29,632 bases of DNA from WVXP01 sp964348095. GTDB taxonomy: Bacteria > Desulfobacterota > BSN033 > WVXP01. The position numbers were made by a program, and so were the translations under genes. Below are positions 8,691 to 15,653 of this stretch, one piece after another. Under the pieces are notes generated by a model. It saw nothing but the letters and a program-made list of their open reading frames with translations. It was not told the origin of the DNA and searched no databases. Where the stretch lies: the NCBI GenBank assembly GCA_964348095.1, contig CAYGBK010000053.1, positions 1-29,632 on the forward strand. Reading direction: 5' to 3'. Position 1 is the stretch's first letter. The number at the start of each line of letters is the position of its first letter.

Positions 8691-8966
8691 TCATCCATAC
8701 CGGTATTGAACACCGAATTCACCGCGGGGGTAGACCCAGGTGACGGAACCGTAGATGCACGCGATCATGCAGGTTCCACATTCCAAACAGCCAGCAAATT
8801 CGACCTGCATCTCTCCGCTCTCCTCGTTCAGCTCGTAAAGATGGGCTGGGCAGGAGTAGATACAGAATCGCTCCTTGCAGGTCTCGCACGTTGACTGGTT
8901 GAGAGTGATATGGTTCTCTGTGTCGTTTTTGAAGGCATCGACGGCCAGTTTTTCTTCAATCTTCAT
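8691..8966 (-). CDS. fixX: FixX-like ferredoxin (ETF-quinone oxidoreductase iron-sulfur partner)
   Basis: A 91-residue ferredoxin-like protein that works with FixC. The C-terminal signature GCLECGTC ... WVYPRGEFGVQYRYG is diagnostic for FixX. There are two full cysteine sets: C27, C30, C35, C39 and C60, C63, C66, C70, so it could hold two [4Fe-4S] clusters, whereas the E. coli protein as I remember it has fewer cysteines. I chose the ATG at 8966 (KIEEKLAVDAF) because GGAGAAC lies directly upstream. The longer frame starting at 8984 would place that ribosome site within the gene. It begins 48 bases after fixC and is surely co-transcribed with it. Confidence 0.92.
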   Translation of the reverse strand: MKIEEKLAVDAFKNDTENHITLNQSTCETCKERFCIYSCPAHLYELNEESGEMQVEFAGCLECGTCMIACIYGSVTWVYPRGEFGVQYRYG

Positions 8967-9014
8967 GAGTTCTCCTCGACCCATACCTAGAGCTGGTGCA
9001 ATATTAGTTTACAT

Positions 9015-10304
9015 CTATACTCCCCTGAGACTCCAGATGTCTTTGATTCCTCGAAGGGTTAAGAAGCTCTTTCGAAGCTCCCTATACGCAGTGGAGAAGA
9101 GCCTCTCTTTCGGTTTTTCGTCTATCCACATCAGTTTTTCGAAAAGATCGCAGATCGATTGGGGGTAAAGGGAAAACAACCGGTGGTTCTTCAAGATATC
9201 AACGGAAAGTCTGAATGTCTCCAGATCTTTGATAACCACGCTTTCATTTAGCAGTTTTTCATAGTGGGAGAGTGTGGAAGACGAAAAGTCGTTTTTCTCC
9301 TTGGCTCTTTTGATAGTCTGGGCGGCAAAGACGCCGGAGACCATCGCGTACTCCATCCCACGGACGGTGATGAGCATGTTGAGGCCGAAGCCAGCAGCAT
9401 CGCCAACGAGGATCAGTCCATCAGTGTAGAGCTTTGGTTTCATATGAATGCCTCCCTCTGGAATGAGATGGGCAGAGTACTCAACCGTTTCACCACCGCC
9501 GATGAGTCTCTGAATCTCCGGGCGGGCCTTGAACTCATCGAGGTGCTGATACACCGCCTCACGGGGCTCCTTCCGGTTGAGTGATTCGAGACCGACGACC
9601 ATGCCCAGGGAGAGGCTATCCTGATTGGTATAGAGGAATCCGCCCCCCATCATTCCCTTTGTGATGGTTCCTAGAAAAAGCTGGGCTGCTCCTTCATCGG
9701 GTCCCAAATTAAACCGATCCTCAATCTTTCCCCTGTCCAGGCGGATGATTTCCTTGAACCCAACCGCAAAATGCTCTGGTTTGAAGGGTCTCCTGAGTCC
9801 CGCTTTTTCTGCCATAAATGAGAGAACACCGTCAGCAGCGACAACGACGTCAGCTGGAATCTCCTCCTCTCCCGCCCTGACACCGGTCACTCTTCCCTGA
9901 TCGAGTAACAAGTCGTCTACCCGTTTCTGAGGGATGACAAAGACGCCCTTCTCTCCAATTTTTTCAGAAAGCCACCGGTCGAATTTTGAACGAAGAATCG
10001 TATAACTCGGGTAGGGCGGTTGGGTTCCTCTCGCACTGTAATGGCAGAAAGACGTGGAGTTTTTCTCCCCCAACATGGTGAAGGTTTCTCGGACCACATG
10101 CCGCTCGAGGGGAGCGTCATCCCACAGATCGGGGAGAACCTTTCTGACCGGTTCGAGGTAGATTCTCCCGCCGGTTACATTCTTGCTTCCCGGGAAATCC
10201 CCTCTCTCGATTACAACGACTGTCAGACCCGAATCTGCCAATGCGTAAGCGCAGGAGAGGCCTGCCAATCCCCCACCAACAATGATGACATCAATTTTCT
10301 CCAT
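9015..10304 (-). CDS. fixC: FixC-like electron-transfer-flavoprotein:quinone oxidoreductase
   Basis: A 429-residue FAD protein of the geranylgeranyl-reductase/FixC family. The dinucleotide-binding motif GGGLAGLS is at 10-17, the acidic end of the second strand is VVVIERG, then comes GSKNVTGGRIYLEPV, typical of FixC and ETF-QO. Near the C-terminus GDAAGFGLNMLITVRGMEYAM binds the FAD. With FixX it forms the membrane-associated module that takes electrons from ETF and reduces quinone. In mitochondria these two parts are fused in one chain; here they are separate, as in the fix/etfABCX operons. The gene has an AAGGAA ribosome site. It is separated from etfA by the four-helix-bundle gene. Confidence 0.93.
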   Translation of the reverse strand: MEKIDVIIVGGGLAGLSCAYALADSGLTVVVIERGDFPGSKNVTGGRIYLEPVRKVLPDLWDDAPLERHVVRETFTMLGEKNSTSFCHYSARGTQPPYPSYTILRSKFDRWLSEKIGEKGVFVIPQKRVDDLLLDQGRVTGVRAGEEEIPADVVVAADGVLSFMAEKAGLRRPFKPEHFAVGFKEIIRLDRGKIEDRFNLGPDEGAAQLFLGTITKGMMGGGFLYTNQDSLSLGMVVGLESLNRKEPREAVYQHLDEFKARPEIQRLIGGGETVEYSAHLIPEGGIHMKPKLYTDGLILVGDAAGFGLNMLITVRGMEYAMVSGVFAAQTIKRAKEKNDFSSSTLSHYEKLLNESVVIKDLETFRLSVDILKNHRLFSLYPQSICDLFEKLMWIDEKPKERLFSTAYRELRKSFLTLRGIKDIWSLRGV

Positions 10305-10368
10305 AAGGTTGTTTCCTTAGGTTATGGGTATTTGTAATCCTCAATGACAGGACAGAGAAGTAAGGAGC

Positions 10369-10831
10369 AAGGAAAAAGGACAAAGGACAAAGAACACAAG
10401 AAGCAGGAGTAACAAGGTCAAAAAGACCGTCAGGTACTATCAATGAAACCACGTCTGGTTTTGATGAGACCGCTATTTATGGAGGATATTTCGTTCGTCT
10501 CTTTAAGCCAGGTCTTTCCAACCTCTTTCTCGATGTAGCCAATGTCGATACCAATGTAGATCTGAGACCGTAGTTCTCCGCATGAACCTTTTGCGTAGGA
10601 TAGAAAGGTCAAACACTCTTTTTGAGATTCTCTTTCGAATCCTTCGGCGATATTGTTCGGTACCGATAACCCGGATCGCGTTAGTTGATCCTTGAACCCA
10701 TAATCCTTCAAGCCCTTCAATTCCTTATATATCTGAGCACTCAGCCGTGCGGCCTTTTTCCAAACATCAAGGTCTTCGAATCTCATAGGAGCCTTTCGTC
10801 CTTGAACCTTTAACCTTTAATCTTTTTCCTT
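10369..10831. repeat. Inverted-repeat-bounded insert carrying the four-helix-bundle gene
   Basis: AAGGAAAAAG at 10369-10378 and its exact inverse CTTTTTCCTT at 10822-10831 point inward. Beyond this ten-base match the arms continue with the same spacing of AAAGG words: GACAAAGGACAAAG on the left, ATTAAAGGTTAAAG on the right read from the other strand. The right end touches the etfA stop codon and the left end lies just upstream of fixC. The S23-like gene fills the centre. This layout looks like an insertion into an etfBA-fixCX operon. I could not identify a target-site duplication. Confidence 0.5.
10430..10786 (-). CDS. Four-helix-bundle protein (S23 / 23S rRNA intervening-sequence protein family)
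   Basis: A 118-residue helical protein. The start FEDLDVWKKAARLSAQIY, the central region KDQLTRSGLSVPNNIAEGFERESQKE and then FLSYAKGSCGELRSQIYIGIDIGYI are the family hallmarks. Members occur inside intervening sequences of 23S rRNA genes and as free-standing genes of unknown function; the Avd protein of diversity-generating retroelements has the same fold. No reverse transcriptase or rRNA is present here. The C-terminus, after about residue 100, is not typical. AAAGG six bases before the ATG serves as ribosome site. It sits between etfA and fixC, unrelated to their function, and its flanks are inverted AAAGG-word arrays. Confidence 0.88.
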   Translation of the reverse strand: MRFEDLDVWKKAARLSAQIYKELKGLKDYGFKDQLTRSGLSVPNNIAEGFERESQKECLTFLSYAKGSCGELRSQIYIGIDIGYIEKEVGKTWLKETNEISSINSGLIKTRRGFIDST

Positions 10832-11816
10832 AAGTCTCTGCCTTAACCTTACCGATCTCCTCCTTGAGGATAGGGATGACCTGCATCATATCCCCCACCA
10901 GGCCGTAGTCGGCATAGTTGAAAATCAATGCATTGGGGTCGGTGTTGATTGCGACGACGGTCTTACAGGTTTGAATGCCGAGGACATGGTGGACCGCCCC
11001 TGAGACACCAAAAGCAAAATAGAGCGTGGCCGAGATGTTCTTCCCACTCTTTCCGATTTGATCGTTGACATCCCACCACCCGTTGTCAACCACAGACCGG
11101 GTGACTCCAATCGTCGCTCCAAGAACATCCGCCAATTCTTTCACCACCTTGAAATTGCCCGGATCCTTCAAGCCTCGACCGACACCGACGACAACGTCAG
11201 CTTCGGTCACATCGGCTTTTTCTTGGGTCGCCTTTTCCGTGCCCTCAAACGTCAGCCGGATGTCAGTCTCTTGGACCGAAACGTCGGCTCTGATGACCTC
11301 ACCGGCCTTATTCACATCCTCCACAGGAAAGGTGTTCGGCCGAACCGTCGCCATCTGGGGAGATGAGTCCGGAATCGAGAGCTGGCAAAACACCTTGCCT
11401 CCATAGATCGGCCGTGTGGCGACAAGCTTTCCGTTCTCACCGATCTCCAGATTGGTGCAATCAGATGCCAAACCGGTCTCCAGACGCATGGCGACTCGGG
11501 GGAAAAGATCTCTTCCCATAGAGGTGGCCCCGGCCAAAAGAATGGCGGGGCCGTTTGTTTTGACAATGGTCGTAAGTGCTGACGCATATCCGTCAGCGGT
11601 ATAATGTGCAAGTTTGTCATCGTCGATCGCATAGATTCGATCCGCATAGGTTTTAACACTCTCGGCTGCCTGGTCGATTCCTTTCCCAACAACGACAGCT
11701 CCGACCGTGCCGCCCCTTTCCTGGGCGAATTTGCACGCAGCCGATAGGAGTTCAAAACTCACTCTCCGAGTGGCGCCGTCAACCTGCTCTACAAATACCC
11801 ATATCTCCTCGGACAT
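10830..11816 (-). CDS. etfA: Electron transfer flavoprotein, alpha subunit
   Basis: A 328-residue EtfA/FixB protein. The N-terminal half carries the alpha/beta nucleotide-fold domain with GATSMGRDLFPRVAMRL; the C-terminal half is the FAD domain with VGVGRGL, then TRSVVDNGWW, GKSGKNISATLYFAFGVSGAVHHV and INTDPNALIFNYADYGLVGD, all standard FAD-binding segments. It forms a heterodimer with EtfB and carries electrons from acyl-CoA dehydrogenases to FixCX. An AAGGAG site precedes the ATG. It lies 21 bases after etfB. Typical length is 310-330. Whether the pair is of the simple or the bifurcating kind is not settled by this subunit alone. Confidence 0.95.
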   Translation of the reverse strand: MSEEIWVFVEQVDGATRRVSFELLSAACKFAQERGGTVGAVVVGKGIDQAAESVKTYADRIYAIDDDKLAHYTADGYASALTTIVKTNGPAILLAGATSMGRDLFPRVAMRLETGLASDCTNLEIGENGKLVATRPIYGGKVFCQLSIPDSSPQMATVRPNTFPVEDVNKAGEVIRADVSVQETDIRLTFEGTEKATQEKADVTEADVVVGVGRGLKDPGNFKVVKELADVLGATIGVTRSVVDNGWWDVNDQIGKSGKNISATLYFAFGVSGAVHHVLGIQTCKTVVAINTDPNALIFNYADYGLVGDMMQVIPILKEEIGKVKAET

Positions 11817-11837
11817 GAGGGTCTCCTTTCAGGTGGT

Positions 11838-12620
11838 CTAGAGGACTTTTGCCTCTTCCTTGAGGAGTCTTACGAGCTGCTTCACATTTTCCGGGAAATC
11901 CTCCTCGATCATTTTGGCTGCTGATCTTTGAGGCGGGGGTTCATACTTCAGAATCTTGATTTTCCGTCCAGCTTCTCCTACCTCACTCGGATTCACCCGC
12001 AATGTAACCAAATCGACCTTTCTTACCTCAGCCTTCATGGCCTTCATCATTCCCGTCACCTGAGGTATTCGCGGCACATTCAGGCCCTTTTGAGCCGTCA
12101 GGACGGCCGGCAGTGGACAGGTCAAATGCTCTTTGCCGGCCTCGATCTGTCGAGATACGCGAGCAGACTTGCTGTCTCGGGCGATCTCCAGACCCAAAAC
12201 CGAGCTAACATGGGGAATATCTAAGAGTTCCGCAACTGCTGGACCCACAATCCCCGCGTCGTCGTCCATGGCCTGTCGCCCACACAGGATCAAATCGTAT
12301 GGTTCGGTCTTGAGGAAGGCAGCCAGAACCCTGGCAATGCCAAAGGGGTCGGACCCATCCAAAGCCGGGTCCGTGATCTGCACGGCGTCGTCCGCGCCCA
12401 TGGCGATCCCCCTCCTCAGGGCATCGATTCTCTTATTGTCAACGGTTACAACCGTCACCTTTCCTCCTAACTTTTCTTTTAGTTTGACAGCTTCTTCGAT
12501 CGCCACTTCGTCGAAGAAGCTCGTGAAGTACTTGTTTTCGATCTCGAGTTCTGACTCGGACTCGACCTTGACAATGGCCTCTGTGTCGGGGACGTACTTC
12601 ACCAAAACGGTGATATTCAT
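11838..12620 (-). CDS. etfB: Electron transfer flavoprotein, beta subunit
   Basis: A 260-residue EtfB/FixA protein. It starts NITVLVKYVPDTEA, has the central region RRGIAMGADDAVQI and the nucleotide-binding segment CGRQAMDDDAGIVGPAVAELLDIP. In known ETFs this segment binds AMP in simple forms or a second FAD in bifurcating forms. The version here, DDDAGIVGP, is not clearly either. The C-terminal extension after the recognition region (KILKYEPPPQRSA) matches the usual arm that wraps EtfA. AGGAGG precedes the ATG. It lies 25 bases after the upstream acyl-CoA dehydrogenase gene, so enzyme and acceptor are co-expressed. Confidence 0.95.
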   Translation of the reverse strand: MNITVLVKYVPDTEAIVKVESESELEIENKYFTSFFDEVAIEEAVKLKEKLGGKVTVVTVDNKRIDALRRGIAMGADDAVQITDPALDGSDPFGIARVLAAFLKTEPYDLILCGRQAMDDDAGIVGPAVAELLDIPHVSSVLGLEIARDSKSARVSRQIEAGKEHLTCPLPAVLTAQKGLNVPRIPQVTGMMKAMKAEVRKVDLVTLRVNPSEVGEAGRKIKILKYEPPPQRSAAKMIEEDFPENVKQLVRLLKEEAKVL

Positions 12621-12645
12621 ACCAGTCGCCTCCTGAACTAGTGGT

Positions 12646-13827
12646 TTACTTTTTCAGATACATCCTTCCCAAATAATCCTTCAATACCTCGTGAGTCCCT
12701 CCTCCATAGAGGGCATACATCGCGTTCTTCCAGTATCTCTGTGCAGGATATTCCGTGCAGAAAGCGTTTCCACCGTAAATTCGCATGGCTTCCTCCACGG
12801 CAGTTATGCTCATCTCGGTTGCATGGAACTTTGCAGCCATGCAGAGCTCGCCCAGTTCCCTGAAGCTGACACCACTTTTATCGAAGTTTTCAATCATCCA
12901 GGCGCACTTGTACAATTGAGTTCGAGCCGCCTCGTACCAGGCCCAGCAGCGAGCAAATTTCTCCCTGATGAGCTGGTACGACCCGATAGGATTGCCAAAA
13001 GCTATCCTGTTGTTAGCATACTCCCTGGCATCCTCCATGGCGCATTGGGCAATGGCTAGGGCACTCAATCCTGTCATGACGCGAACCTCATTCAGTATTT
13101 CACCGGCATACTGAAATCCCTTGCCCAATTCTTCACCCAAGAAATTCTCATCAGGGATGAAGACATTATCGAGTACCAATTCCCCGGTGATCGAGCAGCA
13201 GCCACCAATTTTATGGAGGATCTGCCCCGGGATAAAACCATCGCGATCTTCTGTTTTCTTCTCTATCAGAAAGAAATTGAGAGCCTTGAGACCTTTGGAG
13301 GGATCGGTTGTAGCCATGATGGTTGCGACATCGGCAAGGGGTCCTTGGGTCACCCACTGCTTCGTCCCATTGATCCGCCATCCGCCATCAACTTTTGTTG
13401 CCAGTGTCCGGGTACCTGCCAGGTCAGACCCGGACTGGTCCTCTGTAAAGCAGATGACGCATTTCTTTTCCCCTTTGATCGCAGGGACGAGGATCCGCTG
13501 CTTTAGCTCTTCATTGGCAAATCGCCCGATGAAGTAGGTCCCCATCAGAACCTGCATGGTAACAGCCATTGCAAATCCCAGTGAGCCTCTAAAGAGTTCT
13601 TCATAGAATATCATCTGATTGACGACTGGCTGATTCATTCCGCCGTATTTTTCCTCGTGGCGAAGGCCCAGCCAACCGAGAGAGGCGAACTCCTTCCACG
13701 TGTCTTCCGGCCACTCTTCAGTTTCGTCAAACTCTTGGGCACGAGGTATGACTAGGCGTTCGGTGGTGTCCCTGATGGTTTGTCTGAAGAACTCCTGTTC
13801 TTCAGTAAAGCTGAAATCCAGAGCCAT
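12646..13827 (-). CDS. CaiA-like acyl-CoA dehydrogenase with altered catalytic position
   Basis: A 393-residue acyl-CoA dehydrogenase-fold flavoprotein. FAD and substrate motifs are CFTEDQSGSDLAG (126-138), WVTQGP (158-163) and GGCCSITGELVLDNV (208-222). The segment CAMEDAREYANNRIAFGNPIGSYQLIREKFA (262-292) resembles crotonobetainyl-CoA reductase CaiA as I remember it. Where most family members have the catalytic glutamate (YEGT), this protein reads GGGT with G376. A candidate alternative base is E247 in helix G, but it is one residue away from the position used by isovaleryl-CoA dehydrogenase. It is followed by etfB and etfA and preceded by a CoA transferase, so it may work as a dehydrogenase or a reductase on the transferase product. 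AAGGAG precedes the ATG. Confidence 0.92.
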   Translation of the reverse strand: MALDFSFTEEQEFFRQTIRDTTERLVIPRAQEFDETEEWPEDTWKEFASLGWLGLRHEEKYGGMNQPVVNQMIFYEELFRGSLGFAMAVTMQVLMGTYFIGRFANEELKQRILVPAIKGEKKCVICFTEDQSGSDLAGTRTLATKVDGGWRINGTKQWVTQGPLADVATIMATTDPSKGLKALNFFLIEKKTEDRDGFIPGQILHKIGGCCSITGELVLDNVFIPDENFLGEELGKGFQYAGEILNEVRVMTGLSALAIAQCAMEDAREYANNRIAFGNPIGSYQLIREKFARCWAWYEAARTQLYKCAWMIENFDKSGVSFRELGELCMAAKFHATEMSITAVEEAMRIYGGNAFCTEYPAQRYWKNAMYALYGGGTHEVLKDYLGRMYLKK

Positions 13828-13909
13828 GGTTTAGATCTCCTTTTTGATTTTTCCGCCGCAACCGCGGAGAGGACCGTTCCCTTCCAGGTGTCGTCTAATC
13901 TTGAGGTGA

Positions 13910-13953
13910 AACGTCCGCTCCCTCGAGTCTGCGGTTTGTCCCAGGCGGACGTT
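13910..13953. repeat. Inverted repeat between the CoA transferase and CaiA-like genes
   Basis: AACGTCCGC (13910-13918) and GCGGACGTT (13945-13953) are perfect nine-base inverted arms separated by 26 bases. AGGT on the left and ACCT on the right extend the symmetry loosely. It lies in the 232-base gap between the two genes, where no other gene is visible. It could be an RNA hairpin that sets the ratio between the two genes or an operator for a downstream promoter. Confidence 0.4.
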
Positions 13954-14059
13954 CGTCCAACCTGAAACTCGATGGGCCACATGCCGGGTAATGTTCTCTG
14001 GGGGTCTATGGTGAACGGACGCTGCCTAGAATGCGTTAGCGTGGTCACGAGTAAGTGCA

Positions 14060-15259
14060 CTAGATAATCTGCCGGTCCTTGAGGTCTTTCAGCTCTTCGG
14101 TACTATATCCCAGGGTTTTTCCGTAGATCTCGTCATTTTCCCCCCCGAATCGGGGAGGGAAGCTTAGTTCAAATCTATTCGACTTCAGATACTCGGTCGT
14201 CACCGGAGGCGGAGAGAGGGTCAAGGTTGTCCCTGTCACCGGGTCCTTAGACCGAATAAGCATTTCTCGGATAAATGGATCCTCAGTAACTTCCTCGATG
14301 GTGTTGACCTTGGAGATAGGGATGGTGGCCTCAACAAAGATATCGATCCACTCTGCCGTGCTTTTTTTCTCCATTACCTGGCTGATTTCACTGTTCAGCC
14401 GGTCTACATTGGCAATCCGCCCTGCATTTCGCTGATATTCCTCCTTTGCGAGGTGTTTGAACTCTTCCATGGAGGTCAGCGTATTCCACTGTTTGTCATT
14501 GCCGAGGGCAAGATATGCGTATCCATCCTTGGTGGCGTAAACAGACACCGGTGCAAAGAACTCATGGGTGTTTCCTCTCCGTGAAATCTTCTTGCCGAAG
14601 CTTTTGGTGAGGGTGATCGGCACCGTTGACCACGAAACCGTGCTTTGAAACATTGAAACGTCGATGCGGCTTCCCTCTCCAAAGACAGCCCGTTTATAGA
14701 GTGCCTTCATGAGTTCCCCAAAAGCGTGTTCGCTTGCTCCCATATCGGCAAGCGGAATTCCGACCACCTGGGGGGGGCCATCCAGTTCCCCTGTCAACTC
14801 CATCAGTCCGCCTCTGGCCTGGAGGACGGGATCGTACGCTGCTTCATTACTGGTGGGACCGAAGCCGGTCAGACCAAGCCAGATGATGTCCTTCTTGATA
14901 TTCTTGAGCCTTTCGTAATCGATTCCAAGCTTCGCGTAGTTCCGAGGGAGCTGGTTTGTGGCAAATATGTCGACCTTTAGCGTCGTGATCAGCTTCTGAA
15001 GGATCTCTTGCCCCTCAGGTGTGGAGAGGTCCAGAGTGAGACCCTTCTTACCGGAGTTGATCGCGAGAAAGTAAGAGAACATTCTATCCTCGTTGAGGAC
15101 GTTTTCCCCAATTCGTCTATTAGGATCTCCATATACCGGGTGCTCTAACCGAATGACCGTAGCCCCCTGGTGAACGAGCCTCCAGGTCAGGTACGGCAAC
15201 GTGGTCGCCTGCTCGAGAGCCAGGATTGTGATGTTCTTGAAAAGGTCGGCTTCCTTCAT
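14060..15259 (-). CDS. Class III CoA transferase (CaiB/BaiF family)
   Basis: A 399-residue formyl-CoA/CaiB-type transferase that moves CoA between carboxylates through an aspartyl-CoA thioester. The catalytic aspartate is D172 in GPPQVVGIPLADMGAS. Other family signs are ATVIRLEHP, LAINSGKKGLTLDLSTPEG and GLTGFGP. I chose the ATG at 15259 because GGAGG lies seven bases upstream; the frame stays open to 15307, but those 16 residues are atypical and GGAGG would lie inside. It is the first gene of the CaiA-like-etfBA set, as caiB sits beside caiA in enterobacteria. A promoter and a candidate operator lie upstream. Donor and acceptor acids cannot be assigned. Confidence 0.93.
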   Translation of the reverse strand: MKEADLFKNITILALEQATTLPYLTWRLVHQGATVIRLEHPVYGDPNRRIGENVLNEDRMFSYFLAINSGKKGLTLDLSTPEGQEILQKLITTLKVDIFATNQLPRNYAKLGIDYERLKNIKKDIIWLGLTGFGPTSNEAAYDPVLQARGGLMELTGELDGPPQVVGIPLADMGASEHAFGELMKALYKRAVFGEGSRIDVSMFQSTVSWSTVPITLTKSFGKKISRRGNTHEFFAPVSVYATKDGYAYLALGNDKQWNTLTSMEEFKHLAKEEYQRNAGRIANVDRLNSEISQVMEKKSTAEWIDIFVEATIPISKVNTIEEVTEDPFIREMLIRSKDPVTGTTLTLSPPPVTTEYLKSNRFELSFPPRFGGENDEIYGKTLGYSTEELKDLKDRQII

Positions 15260-15284
15260 CGAATTGCCTCCATCGTCATAAACA

Positions 15285-15310
15285 TAAATGCTTTTGTATA
15301 CTGGCATTTA
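15285..15310. promoter_or_regulatory. Candidate operator in the CoA transferase leader
   Basis: TAAATGC (15285-15291) and GCATTTA (15304-15310) are perfect seven-base inverted arms with a 12-base spacer. The site is 25 bases upstream of the chosen start and just downstream of the candidate transcription start, a common place for a repressor to bind. The size fits a dimeric regulator. No regulator gene is visible nearby, so the partner is unknown. Confidence 0.4.
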
Positions 15311-15341
15311 CGGCTGTTTTCATGAGAAAAATTTCACTACA

Positions 15342-15370
15342 CACATAACCCGACATGAGAGGATTGTCAA
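15342..15370 (-). promoter_or_regulatory. Candidate sigma-70 promoter of the CoA transferase operon
   Basis: On the minus strand TTGACA (15365-15370), a perfect -35, is followed after 17 bases by TATGTG (15342-15347), a moderate -10. The expected transcript start is about 15335, giving a leader of roughly 75 bases that contains the inverted repeat at 15285-15310. The rest of the 15260-15653 divergent gap holds no gene that I can support, and I see no convincing promoter for the plus-strand cation transporter. Confidence 0.45.
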
Positions 15371-15653
15371 CCTTTTAAAGGGGAGGGGGCTCGGGGGGAT
15401 TTGTTCAAGGGCGATCAACAAAACCAGGATGATTTTGGGTCTTTGAAATAGCCCATAGTCTGAATCCGCGTGAGAAGTTTCTCCATGTCACGAAACTTAG
15501 AATCCAACGTATTCGAGTGGAGCTGTCTATTACGGAAGACGCAAAATATAAGTTTACCTGTTCGTCAAAGTGAGTTAATAAAAAGGGTAGTCCATCTCTA
15601 ACGTGATGTATGGTGAGGCCTTAGAGGAAAACGGCTTGAGGAGAGGCTAACCC

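Noticed and set aside
8262..8894. A 210-codon plus-strand frame opposite the acyl-CoA dehydrogenase start and fixX
   Set aside because: It lies antisense to two certain genes and shows no domain; it is a shadow of their codon pattern.
10430..10786. Diversity-generating retroelement suggested by the Avd-like four-helix fold
   Set aside because: No reverse transcriptase, template repeat or variable-repeat target gene is present in the window.
13752..14060. A 102-codon minus-strand frame across the transferase-dehydrogenase gap
   Set aside because: It overlaps the dehydrogenase start in another frame and its composition is not protein-like.
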